From assembly GCA_964023275.1 (NCBI GenBank), contig OZ029914.1, forward strand, positions 45,062,937 to 45,126,936: DNA of 64,000 bases, written 5' to 3'. The position numbers were made by a program, and so were the translations under genes. Within the stretch, counting starts at the first letter, position 1. Each line of letters begins with the position of its first letter. Source of the DNA: Norana najaformis. Taxonomy: Eukaryota > Annelida > Clitellata > Crassiclitellata > Hormogastridae. The notes under the pieces were generated by a model. It ran no database searches. It was given only the letters and a program-made list of their open reading frames with translations, and was not told the DNA's origin. Shown piece by piece: positions 28,437 through 44,599 of the stretch.

Positions 28437-31400
28437 TCAAACATTGTCACCAGAATCCTAGGAAAAAAGACAGAAACCAATTAACTTTTATTCAGAATTC
28501 AACTGCCGCATACTAAATTAAATTCAGCAAATCAGAATCTTACACTGCAAGTAAACACAATGCAAGTAAACACAATGCAAGTAAACACAATGCAAGTAAA
28601 CAAAATGCAAGTAAACACAATGCAAGTAAACACAATGCAAGTAAACACAATGCAAGTAAACACAATGCAAGTAAACACAATGCAAGTAAACACAATGCAA
28701 GTAAACACAATGCAAGTAAACACAATGCAAGTAAACACAATGCAAGTAAACACAATGCAAGTAAACACAATGCAAGTAAACACAATGCAAGTAAAGGTGT
28801 CAGAACAGAGCAGTCAGAAGAAAGTCAAAAATGGGAAAATATCGCACAAAAATTTAAAGTTAAAATGTTGATTGAAAAAAGTCTAAACATGGTTGTGAAA
28901 AATTTTCAAAGATGAAAGCATGACCTTGGTTACCGGTCTCCCATTCTGAAAACTGTGCTAATGCTGTAGGTTGCAAGCCTCTGTGGCAGTTCTAAATTTG
29001 CTGTTAACTTAAAACACTTACAGCACATTCAAAGTCACTAACTCTGAATATGAGGCAATGTACCACGATAGAAGAATCCAACACAGAATGGTGAAGCACA
29101 GTTTAAGCTATCAATAAATAAGCTGATAAAAGCTGCAAGTAAAGTTTTAAGAGAGTCTTTAACTTAAAATATCACAGATACTGAATGATTCCAAAAAAAA
29201 TTCAAAAACGTACAACAGAACAGAAATTGCTCCTGTATTCTAATCCAACTTTAACTTCCACATTTTCGATAGCAGGTGCAACGTATTCAGATCCGACTAC
29301 ACGGGTCAATCCCTCTCTGTCCACTGGCACCACATATTTATACAGATCTGATTAGATAAAACTAGATAAGCAATAGAAGAAAAAGAGATTGAACCTGATT
29401 GAGTTTCTTGAACTCAACGACCCTGTGCAGGACGTATTCAAGTACGTCCTTTGCTGACCGCTTGTTCGTTGGCAACTTGTTGCTTATTCCCAAGATGTCA
29501 CCACATTCTCTCACGAAATACTCCAGATCCTCATCAGTACCTGAAATCAAAATTTACCAGCAGAGGATTTACACATTTCAGTTGTAATGTAAATAAATGT
29601 GTAATGTAGCTTAACCAAATAGACTAAACCAAAATTACTGCACAGAATGTACACACGATATTAAATCATTTAAATTCAAATGAATTACCTAATTTAAAAG
29701 CTTCTGCTCCTTGACTTAAGCAAAATCTTTAAATTCTGAACATTTAGGACACCTTTATTTTATCACAATGGCAGAAAAAACTAAAAACACACCAGCGAGT
29801 GCAAAAACACTGCAATTAAGAAAAAATATGTTTTAAACTAAACTTGAGAAAAAAACATCACAACAACACTGTGCACTGATAAATTTTCAATAAAAGTCTT
29901 ACATTTGTTTGTGATTTGTGCCAAACGTGCTTTCTCTGATGTGAAATGTTCATCCAGGTCAAAAAGGTCGAGCATTGGTGCTGGCAACTCACGAAATGCA
30001 GGCGGAAATACCTACAAAAGTTCAAGGAAGCAAGTTTAAAAGTACTCAAGTACATTTTGTCTAATCAAATCCAGCCTAATCCATTGACTTCCAAGCCAGT
30101 TCTATGACATTTAATATGATTACTGTTTTCATGCAATACTTTTATCCTTTGCTCACTTGTGGGGTGGGATTTTGAACTCTGAAAAATACTCACTAATCGT
30201 AATCCCAAGATTTCTACAGCGCCCAACGAAAGCCATGCCATAGGGACCAGCTTATTCACAGGCGCTCAGTCAATACAAAATCGATATGCAAAAAGGTCCG
30301 GTTCCAGGTCAAGATCCAAAAGTCAGACGGAAAGACAGCGTGGCAGCTACGGGGGGTGGTGTTTGGGGTTGGAGAGCAGAGAGAGATAAGAGGAAGAAGG
30401 GGTGTCAGGGTACAATCTGTGAAAGAGGAATGTTTTCAGTTTTGAGTGAAAGACCGATATAGATCAGTGTCTGTCTTGTGTTTAACAATCTTAGCATATT
30501 GTTAGCAATATGTTAAGACTGCAAAGTAAAAGAGCAACATTCTGATATGCTGAGTAGTGTGGCACTGAAAAATAGCAAGGTTTTACTTTGATTCATAGTT
30601 ACAATACAATTACAATCCTTCTGAACTCATACCATGTTTACTACTGATGTGCACACCATTACAAGAACCGCTTTTTCTTCATGAACAGGTCAACTGGAGC
30701 TATATAAATATAGGGAAGAAATAAAAATCAAAACAGAAACTTACGGCTGGTTGTAGTGGGGGTAACGGAGTTTCAAACTGCGGAGTTATCAACGTCAGTG
30801 GTTCGTGTGGAACTTTGAGCTGATCATAAGCTCTAAAACAATCATAATCAATCAATTAATTATATAAACAGATAAGTAACTGTTCTACACCCAAAATAAT
30901 ACATTAACGAATATATCCAACACTGGAATTGCATTTGTGAGGCTCATTAAACCAAAGCTATAAATACAACTTTATATTACAGTTACTGAAAGTAATTTAC
31001 ATGGACAAATAAATCAGAGCTCAAGCAATCATTTTCAGTGGGAGCTTTTCCCCAGTACTGCTTCTTCTTCCGATAACCATGGACCTTCTATCAATGCTTC
31101 AAAACAGTTCTTTACAAAAACTGCAGTGGCAGTCGTCAAACTGAAGCAGTGCTATATAACTTCACAGAATGAATTAATGACCACCTGATTGCTGCTGGAA
31201 CCATGCTTGTGTCCAGCTTGAAGAGGGAGACGTCGAAAAGGGTAGTTATGTCGGGTGGAACCTCTTCCGTTTCTTGGAGGCAGGACTTGACCTGTTCAGC
31301 CAACATGGCCGTGTCAGGCAGCATGTGGTAGTCAGAGATCTGCAAACAGCCAACAAGTTCCTCTTTCATATATTTCATTGAACATATAAATTATCATAAA

Positions 31401-34400
31401 TTAATTATTATCATTAATTATGCACTTGTGTATTACGTACTTGCCCAAGTTCTCTGCACCATATTGATTCTCTCACTGGGGCTGCAAATCTCCACACTCC
31501 TAGTTATCACAGGTGGATCTGGAGAGGTAGATTAGATTAGATTCTGGGCCACACCACTGAGCTCTAACCCTAGACTGGTTGGGCAAGGGTTGCTTACAAA
31601 AACAGTCATAAAAATCCAGGGATACTAAAAAATTAAATAAAAATCTGTGGCAGCAGTAGAAATGCTAGAAAAGTCCCTGGAAAAGTCATAAAACTCTGAG
31701 AAAGTAAAGACAAAGAACCTGTGCAAAAGATCCATACAAATTTTGACAAAACTTTCTCAAAAAGTGGTGATGAGTTAAAAAGGTTATAAATAAATAGCGT
31801 ATCAGACGTCAGTAGAGCCTACCGTACATGGTCCACCTTTTAAAACGTCTGGATCCCCAAATATCATTTTACAAGGTCGACACACTTAAACCCCTAGACC
31901 ACAATGTCATCATCACTTACTTCTGGATCATCGGCATCTATCTGGTTCAGATGAACCTCGTCGCTTGTCAGAAAGTTGAAGACAATATCCTGGAAAAAAC
32001 ATTTAAAATCAAACAGTCATTCCTATTACTAAAGACTAGAAAAAACTTTGTCTCACGAAATGGAATATTGTTAAAATTAGAGTAAGTAAAGATGTAATCT
32101 TTAAACATTAGATTAGATAGTTTCATGTAATAAACTAAAATCTGGAATAGCAAATCTAAATCCTCACATGATAACGACAAATTTCTTAGACAGAATTAGG
32201 ATTGTTGCCTTTTATTCAAATCATAACAACTGACAAATTAAGTTGGTCACTAATTGATGTAAGAAAATGACTGACCAGGATCTTTCCATTTTCCTCTTTG
32301 TCGAGATACTGATCGCTAAACATATGCATCGATCCAAAGACAACCAGTTTGCCATCACCGCTCTGCAAAAGAAATTTCCAAAACACATCAGCTAAATACA
32401 AGAACGTGCTCCATGAAAATTCTATTATATGGTTTTCTGCGAATAAAATGATGTAACAGTAACATCAAAAACAAAAACATGTAACATAATGCAATAGGTA
32501 ACATAATGTAATCTCATTAGTCACTTCTGTAGCATTTTTCACAAAATTATTATTGTATGAAGTAAGAGTTTTTAAAGAATTACTTTTAACACTAGCGTGA
32601 AATATTGAAAAGTACTGCAAAAATGTATACTAACTGCTAATAGTGAATGAATAAAGGTTATCCAATTCAATTCAATTTCACCTAATTAATTAATTAATTC
32701 AGTGTATTTTGGTTTATTTTATCTTAACTCAATCATTCAGTTTATTTGATACAATGTTACTCAGTCTGTTTTAAATCAGTATAATTAAATATAAATTCAA
32801 TTATATGCGGTGTAATCCAATTTGCCTTATTTTAGTACATTTTAATCCGATAATTCATTTCAAACAACAGAACTGGGTGGTTCCAACACAGATTAAATGT
32901 CTCCCAAACCACAAAACCCATGAAAAGTTATGTCATGTTAATTTGACGTGTGTCTATATATTGAGTTAGCTACCTTAGACTTGTACATGGCACAGACGGC
33001 TCTGTTGATGGGATAAGAGACACTGCCAGATGACAGGACGGCCACAGATGGCTTCGTTACGTTAAGCGTTGCTCCAAATGGATAGACAAATGTAAGAGAC
33101 CTTCAATGGAAGTTTGCAACTATAAATATTAAAGGAGTAGTGCCAAATATTTTTTGGCTCAGCCTGTCCAACAAGTCCACCAGAGTATACAAAAACTTCT
33201 TAGAGTACAATCACATATAGTTCGTGGCCCTGGCCCGCCCTTCAAGCAAGTACCCGTGCCGCTTTTTTAAGGACTTGCCGACAGGTTTAGATGTGACAAT
33301 CCCTATGTTTGCTGTGCAACTCCAGTATGTGGTGGTCAACAATGCAAACAGTACATAACTCAGTCAGTGTCAGGTGATACAGCTACATTCACCAAAGAGG
33401 AAATAAAATCTAGCTGATTGGACCCATACTTCCTCAACTGAAGTGCCACCACCTTAACTACCTTAACTATAATTTACACAAGCTGTTGGCTATTTGTAAG
33501 GTAAGTGCCTTGGACATTAGGAAGCTCAGAATGCCACATCTTAATGCACCTGTTATACAATTTTTTGTGTACAAATGACTCGATCTTGACAAATAATTAA
33601 GGTAAACCTAACAATCAAGGCACTATTAGAAGCATATCTGGCTCTGTGATTGCACACACATGTACCAAACAAACTTCAAAAATCAGTATCTCTATTCAGT
33701 ATTAATTAATCCACTAACAATTTTACACCATATCATTGCTGTGTTTCCACCACCCTTTCATGAATGCAAAATGGAGTGAGAAGATGAAAAAAAGCTGAAC
33801 ATGAAAGCAAAGCTCATCTCAGAATTGAAACTACAGATGAAATGAAACAGATGTGAATTTTAAAGTTTAAAGCAAAACAATATGATAAAACGAAACCTAT
33901 AAGAAGAAAGTGATAATGAGAATGAAAAACAATGATGAAAAACTAAGATAAGACCAAAGACTGAAGTGAAAATGATGCTGCAAAATTGAAACCCATGATG
34001 GAAGTGAAGCTGAAAATGAAACCTTACATGAAAGCAAAACTTAGATTTAAGAGTGTAACCTAGGATGATGGAGAAAATAAAATTTTGCATGGATGAAAAA
34101 AAATTGAAACTGAATATGAAGTTTAACCAAACAACAAGAAAATTCAACTGATTTTTTCAAACCACAAAAGTACACAAAAGTACACAAAAGTACACAAAAA
34201 ACATCATTAATCATTATTCAAATTACTACAGAAATATTCCAAAACAGGTGAAAATACACTCAATGATTCGATAAATCAGTTTATATATGACTACACTACA
34301 GTGTTAATCAAATGATTTTGCACTCATATCACCACTACCTGTCGTGAACCCTGTTAAAGAAATAACACCAATATTAGCTGACTGACACTAACCCAAGTAA

Positions 34401-37400
34401 ACAACTGCTTCCTGCCCATTGCTTTTATAGCTTCGTTCTAACTAATCTGAAATGTTAGCTTTGTGTTTTTATGAACACATGTAAATGGAATTCATCTTCT
34501 GCCCTTAGCATAAATTTATAGGCAAATTTAAACACACCCAATAAGGTTTTAGCACACTGATGCATATTGGGTATGTTAATAATTCTTATTATTAAAATTA
34601 TTCTCCATTCATTTATATTTAAACACTGAATGCTTTTATATTTACTCCCAAACGATTGCATGAAGAGGATACAAGACAGCTTTGCCTGCCATATTGCATT
34701 ATGGGATGACGCCACACCACAGACAGAGCCATGCTTATCACAAGTCTCTTCACGTCTAGAGAGAGACAGACAGAGACAGAGAGACTGAAAGACAGAGACA
34801 GAGAGACTGAAAGACAGAGATAGAAAGAGACACATGCCTTAAGCATTAAGATAATGCAATACAGAAGTCACTCGATTAGATTAGATTTGATCAGAAGTCG
34901 CTAGTTTAGATTAGATTCTGTATCACAAGCTAATAAATCTGTAGCAATCACACAATTGCTTAGCAGCAATTTCAACCTTCTTCAACAGATCTACACCATA
35001 TTCACTCATTCCATTTAAACAACATTCAGCTTTTTAATGCATAACTACTCCAGATATATAAACTAGTTTTTAAAAATCAGTTACTCACTGGGCGTGGTTG
35101 TTATCATCTTCAAACTGACCAAAGGACTTTCCAGCAGCCTGACTGATAGCCCTGCAGAACCAAAAAACAAGCAGCAGTCAGTTCAAACATGCCAACCAGA
35201 TGAATTGCTTTTCTTCAGCACATCATGCCTGTGCTGCCATTATCCAAATACCAATTGTTAATCTTACTAATATATTTCAGGCTTGCATGATAATTCACAA
35301 AAGCAAACTTAGATTCCCTCAGCCTGAATCATGTACAGATTTACTTTTCAAGATGCTGGTTAGCAAGAGCAAAAGCTATTTTTATGACAGCCAATCCATG
35401 TCTGATCTAGCTATCTGATGGCCAATCAGAGTCTGAACTACCTATGACAGCCAATCAAAGTCTGATATATCTATTTGACAACCAATCAGAGTCTGATATA
35501 GCTATATGACAGCCAGTCAGAATTTTTTCATCCATTTATGACAGCCAGTCGTGTTTTCATCCATAACAGCCAAAATCACAGTCTGACCTGCCATTAATCA
35601 AGTCACATCAGTGATCGCCAAACAGAGTTTGACTCATCTGTAATATCCAGTCAAATTCTCACATATCTATAATAGTCAGTTATAATTGCTCTGTTTATGA
35701 CATCTAACAGAGTATGACCTGTTTAGAACACCATTTGAGATGAGAGCCTCTTTGGGATGAAAGTACTTGTAGAAATGTGATCTTACTACAACATCTGATA
35801 CAAACAAACACAACATAATTATTATTATTATTTCTGCATTTATTAGGCGCCACTATCTTATGACTTAGCATCAATGGATGGCACTGAACAATTGTGACTG
35901 AAGGACTTGCTCGAGGTCCCTACACAGTAACCGTCTCAGAGGAGGCTCGAATCCACATACTCCGTGTTACAAGCCGAGCGCTCTATCCAATATGCTACCG
36001 TGTCCGAAGAATAGACAGCTGAAAACTATTACCAGTAGCCTGTACCTCAGGTTCAAAAAAATTCCATGAGAGAAGTTTAACTTCATACATCAAACTCCAA
36101 ACAAATAGCCTTCTAAATGACTTTACCATTACTGACTCAAATTCCAATACAGCTTGAACAGACAACCCATCATCATTGACTTGCATTCCAAACTCAGCTG
36201 GAACAGCAAACTCACCATTATTGACTCGTACACCATACTGTTCCAACAGAGTATTGATGTTAGTCTGGAACTTTGTGTCTCCTCCTTCCCCCATTAGAAC
36301 TAAAACACTTCCACCATCATCGATGAACTTCTTAATTGCATCAAACTAACAAAACAACACTTATTTTTGTTATTCATGCCATAAACAGCAACAGTAACTA
36401 ATTTCATATCAGCAGAGTTTTTAACTTAAATCTTAGTTGTCTAATTATACACTGAAAACTAAAAAATTAATACATAAAAAAATCCATCATCAAATAAGTT
36501 AGTAATATACAAAAAAATTATAAAAGTAACAGCAAAAAATATAAATAAATCAATATTAAAACTTAACAAGCAATATCATGCAATGCAACAATGTTGTTTA
36601 ATTATTTAAAAATTAATTAACAAATAAATTAGTGAAAATTAAAAGACATTATTAAGAATCTAATACGGCTCATAAGCCGCAGTGTAGAGTTCTTGCCTCT
36701 GGCATTGTGAATCTTTCCTGAGATCCAGCAATGACCAAGACTCGAACTCCGGACAGTCTTTCACTCGTGATGACATCCTTGTTTCTGCAAAAAACACCAC
36801 AAAATAACTATCATGCAACTCCTGCCATCGATGCCTCTATTTCCTCCTTGCAGATCTGTCTTGTCTTCGTCTGCCTGCGGTTCATCTCTGTGTATTGATC
36901 GATCAATCGATCCATCGATCCATCCGCCCATCCATCCATCTGCCCATCCATCTACCCATCCATCCACTCATCCATCCGCCTGCCATTCCATATAACCATC
37001 CGTCAGTCCGTCCATCCATTCATCCACCGATCCATCCACCCACCCACCCACTCAACCAATCTAGAGAAAAGTTACCCTATTAGACTGCTGTTGTCACGAT
37101 TGGGCTTCAACCCTGGAACCACACATCTGGGTAATATCATTGATATAGGCATGTAAAAACTCAGCCATTACCTTACATTGCCGTATTTATGTCACCCTTC
37201 CATCCAGAAAACCCATACCACGAGCATATGCATTCACCAAACCAACCAACCAATTCAATTCCAAATTTAATTAAACCTGAAGGCTTCTATTGTGCCATCA
37301 CCCTAAAATACAATAATCGATGGCAAAGATATTCATTCACTCACAATGCAACATTCCACGTTGTCTTCAGTTTCCTGTTAAGTGTTTTAAATCCGCTGTT

Positions 37401-38111
37401 CGGTGTAAATGTCTCTTTCTTGGCTACATTAAAAACCACGACGTTACTCTTTGCATCGGTGCGCTACATAATACCAAAATGAAAAGGATTCAGTGCAAGT
37501 AAATGACATTCGACAATTTCTTAGTGTAGCAAATACCATGCATAGGTCAATTTAAATAATAACAAGAACTATTATATTATTACACTGTTATTACTATTTA
37601 CGATGACTTACAATATGCTTCAAACATGCTTGATTAAAAAACCGTGACATAATCATAAAAATAAAAACACGAGTAACAGTTGGTTCGCTTCTTACCTGCA
37701 AGCATTCAAATCTGCCCCCTTCTCTCTCTCTGGTCTTCTGACAACCGGACTTTCTTCCTCTGGCATCTTTGGACAAGCCCCTCTGACTTGACGCAACGCT
37801 CGGGAATAAGCTGGTGCTCTGCGCTTAGCTTAAAAGTAGCGTTTTAAATATTTTCTAGATTACGTCTACGCTTACGAAAACTTAGCGAACACGAACGGAA
37901 AGGAATTTATCAACATGACAACCAACGACTTGTTAGGAGAGTGCATTTAACTCAAAGTACTCGGCAAACGCAATTAATTTTTAAAGAAAAGTTGCAGCCG
38001 ATAGAGTTTTTGATCAAAGTCTTTCATAAATAATTTAATATAATTCATTTTAAAGAGATTTAAACCTTAGTAACAACGAACTATTTAACAAACCTGAACT
38101 CCAGGCGCCAT
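28437..38111 (-). CDS. IFT52: Intraflagellar transport protein 52 (14 coding exons)
   Basis: Core subunit of the IFT-B train that carries cargo along cilia. Exons: 38111-38094, 37463-37345, 36784-36697, 36345-36216, 35794-35719, 35151-35089, 33100-32974, 32362-32276, 31989-31921, 31339-31185, 30832-30745, 30011-29903, 29540-29395, 28457-28437; sum 1296 nt, 431 aa (human about 437). Family motifs in order: VVVFNVAKKETF, the GIFT-like region with VLMGEGGDTKF, VYPFGATL, MHMFSDQYLDKEENGKI, VHLNQIDADDPE, ISDYHMLPDT, PPDITTLFDVSLFKLDTS, FRELPAPMLDLFDLDE, ARLAQITNKCTDEDLEYFVR, and VVEFKKLNQ near the C-terminus. The third exon ends with a GC donor (GAG|GCAAGA). The start (MAPGVQ, ATG at 38109-38111) was chosen because its donor is phase 0 and fits exon 2; an ATG at 37768 gives the wrong phase. 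The six-codon last exon is small but its acceptor TTTTTTCCTAG is good. Ends are less certain than the middle. Confidence 0.93.
28547..28795. repeat. 15-bp minisatellite, ~16.6 copies
   Basis: Unit GCAAGTAAACACAAT, nearly identical throughout (one unit has ACAAAATG). It lies in the last IFT52 intron, about 90 nt upstream of the last exon. All six frames stay open because 15 is divisible by three; the resulting peptides are not genes. Confidence 0.95.
30195..30420 (+). repeat. Dispersed repeat family C copy
   Basis: Starts near GTAATCCCAAGATTTCTACA, then GCGCCCAACGAAAGCCA, GGGACCAGCTTATTCACAGG, CTCAGTCAATACAAAATCGA, GGTTCCAGGTCAAGATCC. Related copies: 38470-38590, 45915-46040, 62365-62515 (plus) and 47095-47237 (minus). 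No terminal inverted repeats or tRNA boxes were evident, so its class is open. In an IFT52 intron. Confidence 0.7.
34745..34830. repeat. (GAGACAGA)n purine-rich repeat
   Basis: GAGAGACTGAAAGACAGAGACA units repeated, in an IFT52 intron. Confidence 0.75.
34833..34870 (+). repeat. SINE-tail repeat fragment (family D)
   Basis: GCCTTAAGCATTAAGATAATGC ... ACAGAAGTCACTCGATTAGATTAG matches the 3' end of family D only. Confidence 0.45.
35386..35730. repeat. Degenerate ~31-bp tandem repeat
   Basis: Up to ten imperfect copies of a unit like ATGACAGCCAATCAGAGTC followed by TGATATAGCT, best preserved at 35386-35530. The array stops at the donor side of the IFT52 exon at 35719-35794. Confidence 0.7.
35820..36004 (-). 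repeat. SINE family B copy (tRNA-derived)
   Basis: Plus-strand order: (ATT)n, TTTCTGCATTTATTAGGCGCC, TTAGCATCAATGGATGGC, GAAGGACTTGCTCGAGGTCC, CTACACAGTAACCG, GGAGGCTCGAATCC, CTCTATCCAATATGCTAC. On the minus strand the head is tRNA-like (TAGCATATTGGATAGAGCGC, GGATTCGAGCC). It lies between two IFT52 exons, sense to the gene. Confidence 0.78.
36121..36250. repeat. Triplicated exon-end/donor segment of IFT52
   Basis: Three diverged ~45-bp copies in tandem. The right-hand one (36211-36250) is the real 3' end of the IFT52 exon (GTTGGAACAGTATGGTG ... AATAATGGTGAG on the minus strand). The other two, at about 36166-36210 and 36121-36165, repeat the pattern GAATG/GAATTTGAGTCA.TAATG. The reading frame stays open through all three copies. 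Confidence 0.6.
36890..37065. repeat. (CCAT)n microsatellite
   Basis: CCATCCATCTGCCCATCC-type units in an IFT52 intron, flanked by a short ATCGATCGATC run. Confidence 0.9.
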
Positions 38112-38115
38112 CTTG
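38104..38115 (-). promoter_or_regulatory. YY1-like motif at the IFT52 start
   Basis: CAAGATGGCGCC overlaps the chosen ATG of IFT52. This matches the YY1/CAAGATGGCGGC initiator-type element known at start sites of many animal housekeeping genes. The function here is inferred from the match and position only. Confidence 0.35.
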
Positions 38116-38469
38116 TTTACATCTGTTGTGAAGTGACGTGTTTGTCACTAGATGGCGAATAAGTAAGTGAGCAACCAGCGTCGTCCTTTGCCAAATAGCA
38201 GAAGAAGAACAAACTTCTGAGGGAGCTGTGGATATGAATTGTTAGCGACTTCGTGTTTCTTGGCTTTGGGATTTGAGGGCAGATTGCCAGTCCTCTCCCT
38301 CGTTATAGCTGATTTGGCTAGTGGGCGCAAAAGGAGCCGAAATCTCGAAACAAATGTCGGCCCTGGTGGTGATTTGAACCCTCGAAAATAAAAATCTGAG
38401 AACTTCTGTAACGTTACTACAATAATGCTCAAGGCGTCAGTCGATGGTATCTTCCAATCAAGCAAAATC

Positions 38470-38590
38470 GTATTCGTATCGTAATCGTAATCTCGAGATT
38501 TCTACAGCGCCCAACGTAAGCTAAGTCGCTGGAACTAGCTTATTCGCAGCTCAGTCAAGACAAAATCGATAACCAAGATCCAAGATGCAG
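38470..38590 (+). repeat. Dispersed repeat family C copy
   Basis: GTAATCTCGAGATTTCTACA, GCGCCCAACGTAAGC, ACTAGCTTATTCGCAGC, TCAGTCAAGACAAAATCGAT, CAAGATCCAAGATGCAGG. Immediately upstream of IFT52. Confidence 0.65.
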
Positions 38591-39571
38591 GCCGGCCGGC
38601 AGTAAATGGGACGGGTAGGATTAGGTAAGAGGATGAACGGGTAGAGCGTGGTGACTGGATCGTAAATGTTTGCGAAGATAAGACGGTTAGGAGTAACGCA
38701 AATTGATTGTGAGCATTGTGAGTCCCTCCCTCCCTCCCGCCCTCCCTCTCTCCCTCTGTTTCCCTCTGTCTCTGTCTTTATGTCTCTCTCTGTCTCTGTC
38801 TCTGTCTGGTCTTCTGACAAATGCAAAGTCACAGGTTAGAGAAAGAATTCCGAAGTGAATGCGTCTCGGGATTTTCGGCCAGTTGAATGATTTAAGGATA
38901 AGTGTGATATGGGGATGTCTTGGGTGTCTTGAGAGCTCGGGCAAGTGATTTTTGAATGAGTTGAAGACGATTAATTTGAGTAGGCTAAGGTTAACGAAAA
39001 GAGAATTAGCAGGTCTATCTTAATCAAGCTTGGAAAAATGCTTGGTAACTCCAGGCGCCACCTTGGACATTAAAAACAGCAATTTCAGGGCGAGTCTAGT
39101 CGAAAGCAACGAAGGGAATTCCCCGAGAAGACAGGAGCATCCCATAGAGGAAATAAATGCAAGAAGAGATAATTATGTTTCAGTCAAGATATGAAATACA
39201 AAATGTAACGGAAATTATATTGGCGCTATGTAAATGTCGGGAGGTAGTGATTATAATAGTAGAGCTGCAGTCGTAAGGTGGTAGTGATGATGATGGCGGG
39301 TGACGCATCCGCCAGGCCGATCGATCGTGAGATCTTTGTTGAGCGAATTTATATCACGCCACAATGAACAAGGGAGTAGAAATTGTAGTAAGCAAGACTG
39401 CTGAGGAGAACCAAAAGAACCCACATCAGCCCTAGGAAACTGCTATTGAATCGTCACCTGGGATTGCCCGCATTGCGCCGCGGCGCTAGGCTGTGTATGA
39501 AGGAGGTTCTCGTGTTTGGAGGACCTTGGTACCAGAGCGGGGTTTGAACCTTATCCCCTAGCGCGGGCAAC
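38591..39571. other. Intergenic between IFT52 and the small gene
   Basis: Includes a pyrimidine-rich tract at 38720-38815 (CCCTCC and CTCTGT runs) and, at 39510-39575, a minus-strand GGTTCAAACCCCGCTCTGG that looks like a tRNA box B, but no complete tRNA or SINE could be drawn. No gene recognised. Confidence 0.4.
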
Positions 39572-39981
39572 TCAACCATGAATCAACTTGTTCTCCTCGG
39601 CAGCAGCCCGGTCGCCCGTTCGGCGGAAGAAGGAGTCCAGTCGCTTCAAAATACACTTAGCACAGCAAACGTTTACCGGAAGAGATTTGCAGATATGCGG
39701 GTCCAAGGTGATGCCAAGATTGCTATCTTGCAGATACGATGGAAACAAATCACAACTTTTGCCAACTTGTCCATTCAAATTGCATTTGGCACACATGCAC
39801 ATGGTTTGACATTTGGAAAATTAAGTCGACACACAAATAGTACTAAAGAGTTAATACTTGGGCTATATAAACGATATTCCGTAAATATACTTCCTGTTTT
39901 GAGCTTTGTCGTACCTTGGTATATTTGTAATCTCCCTTTTTGATCCTTTTCCTCGTAAGCTCTAAGGAACTTAGAAGCCAT
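39572..39981 (-). CDS. Possible small two-exon protein, unknown
   Basis: Candidate exon 1 39981-39915 (ATG in the context AAAATGG) ends CAAG|GTACGA in phase 1. Candidate exon 2 39726-39572 follows a pyrimidine-rich CTGCAAG acceptor and supplies the matching two bases, giving an open 73-aa protein. It starts MASKFLRAYEEKDQKGRL, contains VCCAKCILKRLDSFFRRTG and ends AAAEENKLIHG. Codon choice in exon 2 is GC-rich like the proven exons nearby. There are four cysteines, no signal peptide and no membrane segment. I recognise no family. It would be head-to-head with RPL17, about 600 nt from its start codon. A chance pair of open frames cannot be excluded. Confidence 0.35.
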
Positions 39982-40573
39982 TTTAACCAACGGTGAGTTC
40001 TAAAACTGCTTTTCAAGCCCCTTAGACTCTGTATGTGGACAGTGGCCAAATAAAGTTATAGTAAATATCTGTTAACATAATTTGTGTACTTTTTGCTATT
40101 GTTGGTACTTTGGTATTTACAACCAAAGCAGATGTCGATTACATGTGTAAGATACCATGTGGCAGTCTGCAGCGAGTGCGTGGATTTGGGTGTAAAATAG
40201 GGTAATCAGACCGCATACTGCCTGTGCAGGAATATTTAGGGTGTCACAAATAGTGTAGTCTTTACGTACCAACAATCTCAGGTTTAAGAATGCCGATGTC
40301 GTTGAAAATGCCAAAATTTGTCAAATCAAACGTGAGACGCCGGCCATTTTTCAAAATGGCCAGCCGGTCACAAAAATGTTTGATACACCTTTCAAAAATT
40401 GAAGGCTTTATTCTCGCGTTTGTATTGCACTGTTTGTGTTACTCTACACTAATTTACAAAATTTTGAAGAAGCCGTTGATGTGACATATTGTCAGGATTT
40501 TGTGGCTCAGTACCGAATGTATAATGCATAAATAATGATACTGTTTACAATAATTGTAAGATTTGTTTTGCAG
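39933..40573 (+). promoter_or_regulatory. RPL17 5' region with probable noncoding first exon
   Basis: The RPL17 start codon sits four bases after an acceptor (TTTTGCAG|AAAATG), so a 5' UTR exon must lie upstream. A plausible one ends AACG|GTGAGT at 39992, preceded by pyrimidine-rich CTCCCTTTTTGATCC and CCTTTTCCTC, as in ribosomal-protein TOP promoters, and by GCCATTTT (YY1-like, reverse AAAATGGC). At 40341-40364 there is a small inverted repeat, GGCCATTTTTCAAAATGGCC. The start site is inferred. Confidence 0.35.
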
Positions 40574-40576
40574 AAA

Positions 40577-44561
<3,985 letters not shown>

Positions 44562-44599
44562 AATAACTAACCCATGTGGTTAACTGTTTTAGAGATTTT

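Noticed and set aside
28524-28871. Long open frames of (HCVYL)n, (FTCIV)n, (MQVNT)n type on both strands
   Set aside because: They are translations of the 15-bp minisatellite; the period is divisible by three so every frame stays open.
37594-37776. 60-codon minus frame overlapping the IFT52 5' region
   Set aside because: Begins with a non-ATG codon and has an in-frame stop upstream; at most a 42-nt part could be a cassette exon.
39464-39575. tRNA-like box B (GGTTCAAACCCC) on the minus strand
   Set aside because: No box A at the right distance and no cloverleaf could be drawn; possibly a SINE relic.
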